Shown in pieces: positions 8,711 through 16,980 of a DNA stretch of 64,000 bases. Under the pieces are notes generated by a model. It ran no database searches and was not told where the DNA came from. It worked only from the letters and a program-made list of their open reading frames with translations. The translations under genes and the position numbers were made by a program. Position 1 is the first letter of the stretch, and each line of letters begins with the position of its first letter. The stretch is from assembly GCA_964627535.1 (NCBI GenBank), contig CAZVJW010000015.1, positions 13,451 through 77,450 on the forward strand, written 5' to 3'. The stretch is from UBA1447 sp964627535 (GTDB lineage: Bacteria > Bacillota > Clostridia > Oscillospirales > Acutalibacteraceae).

Positions 8711-8739
8711 AGCATAGTTCATACGGCCTGGTTTGTCAA
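8711..8739 (-). promoter_or_regulatory. Promoter of family A copy 3
   Basis: Minus strand TTGACA (8734-8739), 17 bases, TATGCT (8711-8716). It predicts a leader of about 55 bases. Confidence 0.65.
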
Positions 8740-8804
8740 CCCAACCGTTTGGTAAATTACGATATTCCGGTATGAAAACTCGGAAATGATTTCAGCTGTA
8801 AATG

Positions 8805-10277
8805 TTAAACATTTTTGGTCAGTTCGTATTTTTTCCGGATTCCGGGGAACATTTTTGCATAAAATACAACCTGTAAAAGTTCATTGGCCGCTAAAAGAAT
8901 TAAGAAAAGTGATTTTGGATTCCCTCTTTTTATAAAACTGAATATTTGTCCGAACGCCTTCTTCACATAAACCCTTGATTGAGTTTTACTGCCGGAACTC
9001 TTCCATAGGAGGCTCTGTAAAAAGAAGTATGCGGAGACTACCTTTAGTTCCCTATCCGGCACTTTTGAGTAATTCTCCCCGAACAAATCCATCATTTTGA
9101 ATTTTTCCCATTCCTTATATGACTGGGGTATGGAGAGTTTCTTGTTTTTTATTAAACTTTCATATATCTCCGATTTTGGAATAGGCCCATAGAAAGAAGG
9201 AATCAATATATTTGACTTCAAGTCCTTTATGTATTTGATAGTTTTCATCAGTTCTTCTTCGGTTTCATCGGGAAAGTCAATAATAAAGGAAGTCGTTGAA
9301 ACTATTCCTATTTCATTGCAGTATTTAATCGTTTCTTTTGCTTTAGCCAAATTGAGCCGTTTTTTGATTAATTCCTGTCTGTCCTCCGATCCGCTTTCTA
9401 TTCCGAAATATATCCATCTGCAGCCCGAATCATACATGAGTTGAAGATTTTCTTTCGTGCACATGTCCGCGCGGAATTCACAGCCCCATATAAATTTAAT
9501 ACCGCTTTCAATAATTTTATTGCAAAAAGCAAATAAATATTCGTTGTTGGGACTCAGCAAATCATCCGCAAAACACACTCCGTCCATCCCGCAGCTTTCT
9601 GACAGATATTTGATTTCGCTCAAATAATAATCCGTCGGCCGAGGCCTCCAGACGCATTTCGAAAAGTACGGGTTGTAGCAGTAAGTACACTTGCTCACAC
9701 AGCCTTTTGATGAATAAATGTGCAGCATTCTTTCACATCCGAAATTGCTGACAAAATATTTTTTCGGGTCCACAAAACTGAAATCTATTATTGGCAAATC
9801 CGCCAAATTCGCAAATTCTCTGTCTTTGTTTATGATGATTTCTCCGTTTTCTATAAACGCCAACCCGTCGATATTGCGAAGTGCGGTTTTTTCATCAATC
9901 GCGGTTATCAAGGCGAGAAAAGTGATTTCGCCTTCCCCCATAACAACATAGTCAACCACACCGCTTTTTAACACAATCTCTGGTGTTAACGATGTTATCG
10001 GGCCGCCCCAGACAACAGGAAGATTTTTCTTTTTCATTAGTTTTGATATCTGTATGGCATCCGAAAAGCACTTGAATGAAGGTGCGGCGACCCCGATAAT
10101 ATCCGGAGAAAAGGAATCTGCAATCTTTTTTACGCTGCCGTTCTCAACCGTTCTGTCAAATATCCGCACAGTATGCCCGTTTTTGGTCAGATATGTCGCA
10201 ATGGACAACAAGCCCAACGGTATTGCTGCCTTATGTTTTATATGAAATGCTTCCGCGTTTATGAGCAATACTTTCAT
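8805..10277 (-). CDS. Cobalamin-binding-domain radical SAM protein, family A copy 4
   Basis: 490 aa from ATG 10275-10277, chosen because AAGGTGG lies about 7 bases upstream and the protein then begins MKVLLINAEAFH like its paralogs; a longer frame begins seven codons earlier. The cluster motif is SKGCVSKCTYCYNP, followed by VWRPRPTDYYLSEIKYL. YFGIESGSEDRQ and SFIIDFPDETEE belong to the barrel core. The tail ends FPGIRKKYELTKNV. The gene upstream (10328-11812) ends only 50 bases away, so the two are probably on one transcript. Confidence 0.9.
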   Translation of the reverse strand: MKVLLINAEAFHIKHKAAIPLGLLSIATYLTKNGHTVRIFDRTVENGSVKKIADSFSPDIIGVAAPSFKCFSDAIQISKLMKKKNLPVVWGGPITSLTPEIVLKSGVVDYVVMGEGEITFLALITAIDEKTALRNIDGLAFIENGEIIINKDREFANLADLPIIDFSFVDPKKYFVSNFGCERMLHIYSSKGCVSKCTYCYNPYFSKCVWRPRPTDYYLSEIKYLSESCGMDGVCFADDLLSPNNEYLFAFCNKIIESGIKFIWGCEFRADMCTKENLQLMYDSGCRWIYFGIESGSEDRQELIKKRLNLAKAKETIKYCNEIGIVSTTSFIIDFPDETEEELMKTIKYIKDLKSNILIPSFYGPIPKSEIYESLIKNKKLSIPQSYKEWEKFKMMDLFGENYSKVPDRELKVVSAYFFLQSLLWKSSGSKTQSRVYVKKAFGQIFSFIKRGNPKSLFLILLAANELLQVVFYAKMFPGIRKKYELTKNV

Positions 10278-10327
10278 AATAAACCACCTTAAACTCAATC
10301 TTGCCTATTAATGATTAGATTCTTAAA

Positions 10328-11812
10328 TCATCTGCTCGAATTTCTTTGAGTTTTTCCTAATCCATATTTTTTTTGAATTTTCGGGAACATCTTTGCATAA
10401 TAAAATATCCCCAAAAGCTCTTTTGCGGCAGTAATTACCAGCATAAAAGAATATAAAGTACCCCTTTTAAAAGACTCCATGGTTTGCATAAATGCCCTTC
10501 TTGCAAACACCCTTGACCTTTTTTCATCATGCGGATCTTTTGTAAATATCCCTTCCCAATAAAAACATGCGGAAACAACTTTCAGCTCTTTATCGGGTAT
10601 TTTCGAATAATTCTTTCCGAGGTTATCCATCATTTTAAAGTTTATATATTCCTTCCATGACTGAGGAGCTTGCAGTATTTTGCTTTTAACCATAGACTCA
10701 TACATTTCCGATTTTGGAAGGATTCCGCAGAAATTCGGAACTTTCGCGTTTGAATCCAAATCCTGCATATATTGAATCGTTTGCCTTAACTCATCCTCGG
10801 TTTCATTCGGAAACCCTAACATAAAAGTAGCGGTTGTAAAAATACCTATCTCTTTACAAAAAGAGATTATTTCTTTTGACTTATCCAAATTTAACCGTTT
10901 TTTAGTGGTCTTCTGTCTTTCCTCTGAACCGCTTTCAATCCCGAACATAATCCACCTGCATCCTGCGCCGTACATTTGCTCAAGCACTTCTTTTGTGCAA
11001 AGGTCGGCACGCGTGTAACATCCCCAAACAAAACCGATAGCGCTTTGGGCAATTTCAGTGCAAATTTTTTGCATGTATTCAATGCTTGGACCAAATAAAT
11101 CATCTACAAAAAGGACTCCGTCCACATTATAATTGTCAACAAGATATTTAATTTCACTCAGGAAATATTCGGGGGGGCGCGGCCTCCAAACACCTTTGGA
11201 AAGGCATGAATTGTAACAATATGTGCATTGGAAAAGACAGCCTTTGGATGCATAAATATAAAGCATCCTTTCACAACCGATGTATGGCCCGAAATATTTT
11301 TTAGGGTTTATAAAACTGAAATCAATAATCGGCAATTGCGCCAAATCGGCAAATTCACGTTCCTTGTTGATGACAGGTTCTCCGCCTTCAAGAAATGTCA
11401 GCCCGTCAATATCCCGAAACGGTGTTTTATTAATAATTGTATTCAACAAAGCAAGAAATGTTATTTCCCCTTCACCAACTACAACATAATCCACAATACC
11501 GCTTTTCAGAACAATTTCCGGAATCAATGACGCCATTTGTCCTCCCCAAACAACCGGGATATTTCTTGCTTTGTAAAATTTTGACAATTTTACAGCATCA
11601 TTAAAATTTTCATATGAAGGTCCGGATATACCGACAATATCGGGGGTAAAGGTTTCTATTTTATTAAGATTTCCTCGTTCGACTTCTCTGTCATATATCT
11701 GAACAGTATGCCCGTTAGCAGTTAAATATGTGGCAATCGACAATAACCCCAAAGGCATTGCCGGCAAATGTTTTGCATGAAAAGTCTTTGAATTGATCAG
11801 CAATACTTTCAT
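10328..11812 (-). CDS. Cobalamin-binding-domain radical SAM protein, family A copy 5
   Basis: 494 aa. Cys ligands are in SKGCLFQCTYCYNS. It differs from its neighbours by one residue fewer in the loop after the B12-domain strand (YDREVERGNLNK) and by MGPS-type substitutions such as FVDDLFGPSIEYMQ. FMLGFPNETEDEL stands where most copies have FIIGFPDETEE. A basic extension (GLGKTQRNSSR) follows the usual FPKIQKKYGL end. The bases before its ATG (AACAGAGTTAGGGTAATTAT) closely match those before copy 6, so the leaders were duplicated with the genes. Confidence 0.9.
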   Translation of the reverse strand: MKVLLINSKTFHAKHLPAMPLGLLSIATYLTANGHTVQIYDREVERGNLNKIETFTPDIVGISGPSYENFNDAVKLSKFYKARNIPVVWGGQMASLIPEIVLKSGIVDYVVVGEGEITFLALLNTIINKTPFRDIDGLTFLEGGEPVINKEREFADLAQLPIIDFSFINPKKYFGPYIGCERMLYIYASKGCLFQCTYCYNSCLSKGVWRPRPPEYFLSEIKYLVDNYNVDGVLFVDDLFGPSIEYMQKICTEIAQSAIGFVWGCYTRADLCTKEVLEQMYGAGCRWIMFGIESGSEERQKTTKKRLNLDKSKEIISFCKEIGIFTTATFMLGFPNETEDELRQTIQYMQDLDSNAKVPNFCGILPKSEMYESMVKSKILQAPQSWKEYINFKMMDNLGKNYSKIPDKELKVVSACFYWEGIFTKDPHDEKRSRVFARRAFMQTMESFKRGTLYSFMLVITAAKELLGIFYYAKMFPKIQKKYGLGKTQRNSSR

Positions 11813-11914
11813 ATAATTACCCTAACTCTGTTTTTAATAAACTGATATTCAGTTTCAACCGCCTAAATATAAAATAATTTTTCTTACGGCTGCTGTTCGA
11901 ACAATCAAATGAAC

Positions 11915-13402
11915 TCACCTGTGTTTCTTTTGGTCTTCATTTAATTTATATTTTTCAAGAATTCCGGGAAACATATTTGCATAATAAAATATACCCACGA
12001 ATTCTTTCATAGATAAAAAAATAAACATCATTAAATATGATAGATTCCCTTGCTTGAAAGCATCAAGTATTTGTTTGAAAGCCTTTTTAGCAAATACTCT
12101 CGACTCTTTTTCCACGCCGGGATATTTTCCTATAAAGTCAGACCATAAATAGTATGCGGAAATTACTTTTAATTCTTTTTTAGGAACCTTAGAGAAATTC
12201 TTACCGATTTGATCTCCGCATTTGACTTTTTCCCATTCTTTATATGTCTTTGGTATATCGATTTTTTTGTTTTCCACAAGATAATTGTACATCTCCGATT
12301 TCGGAACAGGTCCAAAAAAAGAAATGTTTGTTGCAAAAGAATTTAATTCCTGAATATACCCGACTGTCTGCATCAGCTCTTCTTCGGTTTCATCCGGAAA
12401 ACCTATAATAAATGAAGTGGTTGTAACAATTCCCTTTTTTCTGCAATAATCAATAGTTTCTTTTGCACTAATTAGGTTGATTCTTTTTTTAATTAGTTTT
12501 TGTCTTTCGATACAACCACTTTCAATTCCAAAAAAGATCCATCGGCAGCCTGCATTATACATGAGGTCAAGTTCTTCCTTTGTGCAAATATCAGCACGAA
12601 GATCACAGCCCCAGAAAAAATTCATTCCGCTTGAAATAATATTACTGCAAAATCCGTTTACGTAATCGATACTTGACCCCAATAAATCATCTGCGAAATA
12701 CACTCCGTCCAAATTGTAATTTTCAATCAGATATTTTATCTCATTTAAGAAATACTCCGCCGGTCTTGCTCTCCATATGCATTTCGAAAAGTAAGGGTTA
12801 TAGCAATATGTACAACTGAAAGGGCAACCTTTGGAAGAATATATATGCAACATTTTTTTACAGCTGACATTACTTGAAAAATATTTCTTTGGGTTAACAA
12901 AACTAAAATCGATTATCGGCAATTGCGACAGATCCGCAAAATCTCTTTTCTTATTTACAATAGGGTCCCCTTTTTTAACAAATGCAAGCCCATCAATTTC
13001 GCTAAGTTGCATTTTTCCGGTAATGGCATCCAGTAAAGCTAACCAGGTAATTTCCCCTTCACCCATAACAACATAATCAACCACCCCGCTTTTTAACACA
13101 ATTTCGGGAATTAACGATGGTATGTGTCCACCCCATACAACAGTCAGCTTTTTGTTTTTTATTGTTTTTGATAGTTTTATTGCGTCGGGAAAGCTTCGAA
13201 AGCCAATCGCGGATATCCCGACAATATCCGGTGAGAATAAATTCAAAGATTTTATCAGACTGCATTTATCAACAGATCTGTCATATATTTTAACAGTATG
13301 ACCGTTGTTTTTTAAATATGTTGCAATTGACAAAAGACCTAAAGGGATTGCTGTCTTTAACATTACAAAAGATGACCTTGCATTTATTAACAATACTTTC
13401 AT
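11915..13402 (-). CDS. Cobalamin-binding-domain radical SAM protein, family A copy 6
   Basis: 495 aa. SKGCPFSCTYCYNP holds the cluster cysteines; WGGHIPSLIPEIVLKSG is the conserved B12-domain stretch, with His in place of the usual Gln or Pro after WGG. The barrel continues with FADDLLGSSIDYV and FFGIESGCIERQK, where a Cys replaces the Ser found in most paralogs. The tail FIFLSMKEFVGIFYYANMF is followed by PGILEKYKL and a basic end. The gap of 102 bases to the next gene has no clear terminator, so a two- or three-gene transcript with copies 5 and 4 is likely. Confidence 0.9.
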   Translation of the reverse strand: MKVLLINARSSFVMLKTAIPLGLLSIATYLKNNGHTVKIYDRSVDKCSLIKSLNLFSPDIVGISAIGFRSFPDAIKLSKTIKNKKLTVVWGGHIPSLIPEIVLKSGVVDYVVMGEGEITWLALLDAITGKMQLSEIDGLAFVKKGDPIVNKKRDFADLSQLPIIDFSFVNPKKYFSSNVSCKKMLHIYSSKGCPFSCTYCYNPYFSKCIWRARPAEYFLNEIKYLIENYNLDGVYFADDLLGSSIDYVNGFCSNIISSGMNFFWGCDLRADICTKEELDLMYNAGCRWIFFGIESGCIERQKLIKKRINLISAKETIDYCRKKGIVTTTSFIIGFPDETEEELMQTVGYIQELNSFATNISFFGPVPKSEMYNYLVENKKIDIPKTYKEWEKVKCGDQIGKNFSKVPKKELKVISAYYLWSDFIGKYPGVEKESRVFAKKAFKQILDAFKQGNLSYLMMFIFLSMKEFVGIFYYANMFPGILEKYKLNEDQKKHR

Positions 13403-13474
13403 AAAATACCCTTACTCTGTTTTTTATAAATTAGATGCTGTCTTGAAACAAACAGCTGTTGCATATTTTTTCTG

Positions 13475-15004
13475 TTAAAAAAGAAAATCTACTATCTCAA
13501 AACAACTAAACAGTAATATTATTGTATAATTCGAAATATTAAATTTACTCGTCAAGTTGTATTTTTTGCAAACTTTGGGGAACATTTTTGCATAATAAAT
13601 GATCTCAAAAAATTCTTTTGCGGATACAATTAATAATAGCAGCGATTTAAGCGTTTTTCTGCATAGAATATTTAAAGTCAGACCTACTAACACCTTATTC
13701 CAATCTTCGTTTTGCACATTGTTTGTTTTGTTGTCATTTTTCAATAATGAATAATAAAAATAACTTGAAATAACTTTTAAATCCTTGTTCGGCACTTTGG
13801 AATAATTGTGAAAAAGGGCATCCATCCATGTGAAATTTTTTATTTCTTTTAGTGTTTTGGGTTCCTTGAGTTCTCCGCTTTTTATAAGATCATAATAAAG
13901 CTCCGATTTCGGTATAGGTTTAAACTTGAAAGCAATTTTCCTGTCGGAATTTATTTCTTTGGCATACTCAATTGTTTCTTTTAACTCTTCCTCGGTTTCG
14001 TCAACAAAACCCAGCATGAATGAAGTTGTTGTTATTATTCCTATTTCTTTGCAATAAGCTATGGTTTCTTTTGCTTTGTCTAAATTCACCCGTTTTCTCA
14101 ATTGTTTCTGCCTTTGTTCCGAACCGCTTTCAATGCCAAAGAATATCCATCTGCACCCGGCATCATGCATCAACTGAAGGTCTTCTTTTGTGCAGTAATC
14201 GGCTCGCGCGTTGCAGCTCCAAACAAATGTCAACCCGCTCTCAATGATCATATTGCAAAAGTTTTTTAAATATTCACTGTTCGCGAACAATAAATCGTCT
14301 GTAAAATATACACCTTCCATACCGTATTTTTCAATTAGATGCTTAATTTCGGTTAAATACTGCTCTGGCGGACGCACCCTCCAAACACCTTTTGAAAGGC
14401 ATGAATTGTAACAATATGAGCACATAAATGGGCAGCCTTTTGACGCATAAACAAACATCATTTTTTTATAGTTCAAATTCGTAATCCAGTATTTCGTTGG
14501 ATCCACAAAGTTAAAATCAATTATCGGCAACTCCGCCAAATCGGCAAATTCTCTGTCTTGATTTAAAATTATTTTGCCGTTTTCAATGTAGGCTAATCCG
14601 TTTATATCGCGAAATGATATTTTTTCATTAATTGCGTTAATCAGCGCAAGCATCGTTATCTCGCCTTCGCCGATAACAACATAATCCACAACCCCGCTTT
14701 TTAAAATTATCTCGGGTATAAGCGACGTTATCTGGCCTCCCCATACAACAGGAATATTTCTCTTTTTTACGGCTTTTGACACTTTGATGGCATCGTCAAA
14801 ACTTGCAGGGGCTGAAATACCGACAATGTCGGGAGAAAAACAAGTTAAAAGCTTGTTAATTCTGCACTTGTCAATTGCTCTGTCGCAGATTTTCACGGTA
14901 TGCCCGTTGTTGGTTAGATATGTCGCAATTGAAAGTAAACCCAAAGGGATCGCAGCTTTTTGCTTGACATACAACGAACTTGAATTAATCAATAAAACTT
15001 TCAT
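13475..15004 (-). CDS. Cobalamin-binding-domain radical SAM protein, family A copy 7
   Basis: 509 aa from ATG 15002-15004, with AAGGAGAT placed ideally upstream. The cluster motif is SKGCPFMCSYCYNS. WGGQITSLIPEIILKSG and IGEGEITMLALINAI mark the B12-type domain, and IFFGIESGSEQRQ the barrel. After the usual FPKVCKKYNL end, about 22 extra, mostly hydrophobic residues follow (NYTIILLFSCFEIVDFLF). They probably arose by loss of the ancestral stop codon and reading into the former spacer. It has its own promoter at 15070-15098. Confidence 0.9.
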   Translation of the reverse strand: MKVLLINSSSLYVKQKAAIPLGLLSIATYLTNNGHTVKICDRAIDKCRINKLLTCFSPDIVGISAPASFDDAIKVSKAVKKRNIPVVWGGQITSLIPEIILKSGVVDYVVIGEGEITMLALINAINEKISFRDINGLAYIENGKIILNQDREFADLAELPIIDFNFVDPTKYWITNLNYKKMMFVYASKGCPFMCSYCYNSCLSKGVWRVRPPEQYLTEIKHLIEKYGMEGVYFTDDLLFANSEYLKNFCNMIIESGLTFVWSCNARADYCTKEDLQLMHDAGCRWIFFGIESGSEQRQKQLRKRVNLDKAKETIAYCKEIGIITTTSFMLGFVDETEEELKETIEYAKEINSDRKIAFKFKPIPKSELYYDLIKSGELKEPKTLKEIKNFTWMDALFHNYSKVPNKDLKVISSYFYYSLLKNDNKTNNVQNEDWNKVLVGLTLNILCRKTLKSLLLLIVSAKEFFEIIYYAKMFPKVCKKYNLTSKFNISNYTIILLFSCFEIVDFLF

Positions 15005-15069
15005 AATAATCTCCTTACGCGACATAAGTTTTTAAAATAAATTTTTTTAAGTTATTATTTTATGACATT

Positions 15070-15098
15070 ATTTTAAGTTATTATTCATTTTTTGTCAA
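15070..15098 (-). promoter_or_regulatory. Promoter of family A copy 7
   Basis: Minus strand TTGACA (15093-15098), 17 bases, TAAAAT (15070-15075). The leader region also holds two direct copies of TTAAGTTATTATT (minus-strand AATAATAACTTAA). Confidence 0.65.
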
Positions 15099-15134
15099 TG
15101 CGTTTGTTGAAATAGCCTTTTTGTCCGGAATCTG

Positions 15135-16613
15135 TTACTTTTGCCTGTGTCCGTATAAGCCGTATTTCTTCAGAACATTCGGGTAAGCTTTTGCATACCA
15201 AATTACGGTAATAAACTGTTTAGCCGAAGCAAATAAACCCGGAAGTAAAGTGATAATTCCATAGTTAAAAATTTTTTTAAACGCATCAGCGGCCATTTTT
15301 TTGACAATACCGTATGAATCATCGTTGACAGCGTCTTTTTTCGAAAATCCCAGCCATTGAAAATAGTAATGTATGACAAGCAAATCCTTATCGGGAATCT
15401 CTGTCAGATTTGCAACCACATCATCGCCAACGGTTATTTTGCTCCATTCTCGTAAGGATTTTGGGGGGATATAAAGCCCTTTGTTTACAACATCATCAAA
15501 CATTTCTGACCCCGGTAAAAAGCTCAATATTGACACCGGACAAAGGTTCGCATTTAAATCCAACGCTAAATGAATGGTTTCTTTCAGTTCCTCAACCGTT
15601 TCATCGGGGTATCCGATGATAAAAGCGCTTTGAGTTGTTATCCCGATTTCTCTGCATATTTCAAATGTATCTTTTGCTTGATCGAGATCAATTCTCTTCT
15701 TCGTCTTAATATTGCGTTCTTTGCAGCCGCTCTCTATCCCGAAGAGAATCCACCGGCAGCCCGCATCGTACATCTGTTGGAAGTCCTCCTGGGTGAACAC
15801 CCCCAACCGCGTCTGACAGCCCCATACAAAATCAAGCTTTCTTTCCCTGAAAAGGCAGAACATTTTTCGCATGTCTTCCTTTTTCGGGTAAAAGAACTCA
15901 TCGCAAAAACTCACGCCGTCCATGCCGCAATGCTTAATCAGATATTCGATTTCATCAACAACATGTTCAGGGGGCCGCGGCCGGTAGATGCTTCGGTTAT
16001 ATTGCGCGTTAAAACAAAACGTGCATTTAGCGGGGCAACCCTTTGAAGAATACAAATACAACATTTTTTTACTCAGGAAAAACCGCTGAAAATATTTCTT
16101 TGGGTCAACAAGCGAAAAATCAATAGTGGGGAATGTCGAGAGGTCGGCAAATTCCCTGTTTTTATTGAAATGCACTCCACTGCTGTCCATATAGGTTAAT
16201 CCGGCTACTTCGTCATAGGGTCCGCCCTTTTCAATGGTATCTAAAAGTTCACAAAATGTTATTTCACCTTCACCCATCACAATAAAATCGACACAGCCCT
16301 CTTTAAAACCCAGCTCGGGTATGGCACTGATGATGACTCCGCCCCAGACAACATACTTATTATATTTTTTAGCGATTTTTGAGGCATTCACCGCCGCTTT
16401 GCTCGCAAGCGGCGAAACGATGGTAATCCCGACAACATCGGGGTTGAAGCTTTTTATGTGTTTTTCAATATTTTCCATTTTAACCGTCTGGTCCACTAAT
16501 TTTACTGTGTGCCCTTTTGATTTAAGAAAACTTGCTATAGATAACAAGCCAAGAGGCCAACTGGAAATTCTATTAGTCGGCGGCAATTGAGGGTTTATTA
16601 GTAAAACTTTCAA
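15135..16613 (-). CDS. Cobalamin-binding-domain radical SAM protein, family A copy 8 (divergent)
   Basis: 492 aa if it starts at TTG 16611-16613 (LKVLLINPQLPPTNRISSW), which aligns with the MKVLLIN start of the other copies and has AGGATG about 8 bases upstream. An ATG 21 codons earlier (16676) lacks a ribosome site. This is the most divergent family A member. It keeps the INPQLPP and PLGLLSIASFL beginning typical of B12 radical SAM enzymes outside this locus, and has SKGCPAKCTFCFN, with Phe for Tyr beside the last Cys. ILFGIESGCKERN and FIIGYPDETVEEL follow. It may represent the founder type from which the tandem array grew. The tail ends YPNVLKKYGLYG. Confidence 0.88.
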   Translation of the reverse strand: MKVLLINPQLPPTNRISSWPLGLLSIASFLKSKGHTVKLVDQTVKMENIEKHIKSFNPDVVGITIVSPLASKAAVNASKIAKKYNKYVVWGGVIISAIPELGFKEGCVDFIVMGEGEITFCELLDTIEKGGPYDEVAGLTYMDSSGVHFNKNREFADLSTFPTIDFSLVDPKKYFQRFFLSKKMLYLYSSKGCPAKCTFCFNAQYNRSIYRPRPPEHVVDEIEYLIKHCGMDGVSFCDEFFYPKKEDMRKMFCLFRERKLDFVWGCQTRLGVFTQEDFQQMYDAGCRWILFGIESGCKERNIKTKKRIDLDQAKDTFEICREIGITTQSAFIIGYPDETVEELKETIHLALDLNANLCPVSILSFLPGSEMFDDVVNKGLYIPPKSLREWSKITVGDDVVANLTEIPDKDLLVIHYYFQWLGFSKKDAVNDDSYGIVKKMAADAFKKIFNYGIITLLPGLFASAKQFITVIWYAKAYPNVLKKYGLYGHRQK

Positions 16614-16698
16614 AAAAAGCACATCCTGAATTGGAGCAGTATAAATTTTGCTGTAATGCAAATTTATAATTTCCATATTATTAAATAGTTGTTAAATA

Positions 16699-16727
16699 AT
16701 TATATTACATTTATTCGCGAAATGCAA
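16699..16727 (-). promoter_or_regulatory. Promoter of family A copy 8
   Basis: Minus strand TTGCAT (16722-16727), 17 bases, TATAAT (16699-16704). The predicted start near 16692 leaves about 80 bases before the TTG start codon but only about 15 before the alternative ATG, which favours the TTG. Confidence 0.65.
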
Positions 16728-16796
16728 GGTAAGAACAAGTAATGTAAATAACGTCTCTCCTGAGTGAAAAACGAAAAAACTCAAGCCCCGGTTATC

Positions 16797-16825
16797 TTGA
16801 CAAATTTTCTTTATAAGAGTACTGT
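16797..16825 (+). promoter_or_regulatory. Promoter of plus-strand family A copy 9
   Basis: TTGACA (16797-16802), 17 bases, TACTGT (16820-16825). It faces away from the minus-strand promoter at 16699-16727 and would give a leader of about 150 bases containing the hairpin at 16861-16890. These elements account for the 367-base spacer between the divergent arms. Confidence 0.5.
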
Positions 16826-16860
16826 AATTATTGTTATAAACTATAAAATTAATATTCATA

Positions 16861-16890
16861 AAACCTAAAGAATGTCATCCTTTAGGTTTT
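16861..16890 (+). terminator. Leader hairpin followed by U-run (possible attenuator)
   Basis: AAACCTAAAG and CTTTAGGTTT pair perfectly over 10 bases around an 8-9 base loop and run into TTTTTG. The structure lies inside the predicted leader of the gene at 16981, about 90 bases before its start codon, and downstream of a promoter on the same strand. It could end transcription early. No small peptide or riboswitch fold was recognised. Confidence 0.5.
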
Positions 16891-16980
16891 TGTTGATAAA
16901 CAAAATAATTTATAGTTATTTATGTATATTATTGTGTGAGAAGTCTAAACGTATAACCGCACACAATTAAGGAGATTCTA

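Noticed and set aside
8760..8804. Weak hairpin after family A copy 4
   Set aside because: Arms are short and imperfect with no U-run, so it was not called as a terminator.
15570..16046. Plus-strand frame of 158 codons opposite a family A gene
   Set aside because: It is antisense to a well-conserved coding frame and has no ribosome site or recognisable protein features; the same holds for the other long frames opposite array genes and the giant repeat gene.
3618..16613. Annotation of family A as Mg-protoporphyrin cyclase BchE or hopanoid enzymes
   Set aside because: The domain order is shared with those enzymes, but no tetrapyrrole or hopanoid pathway gene is nearby and motif similarity alone cannot choose a substrate.
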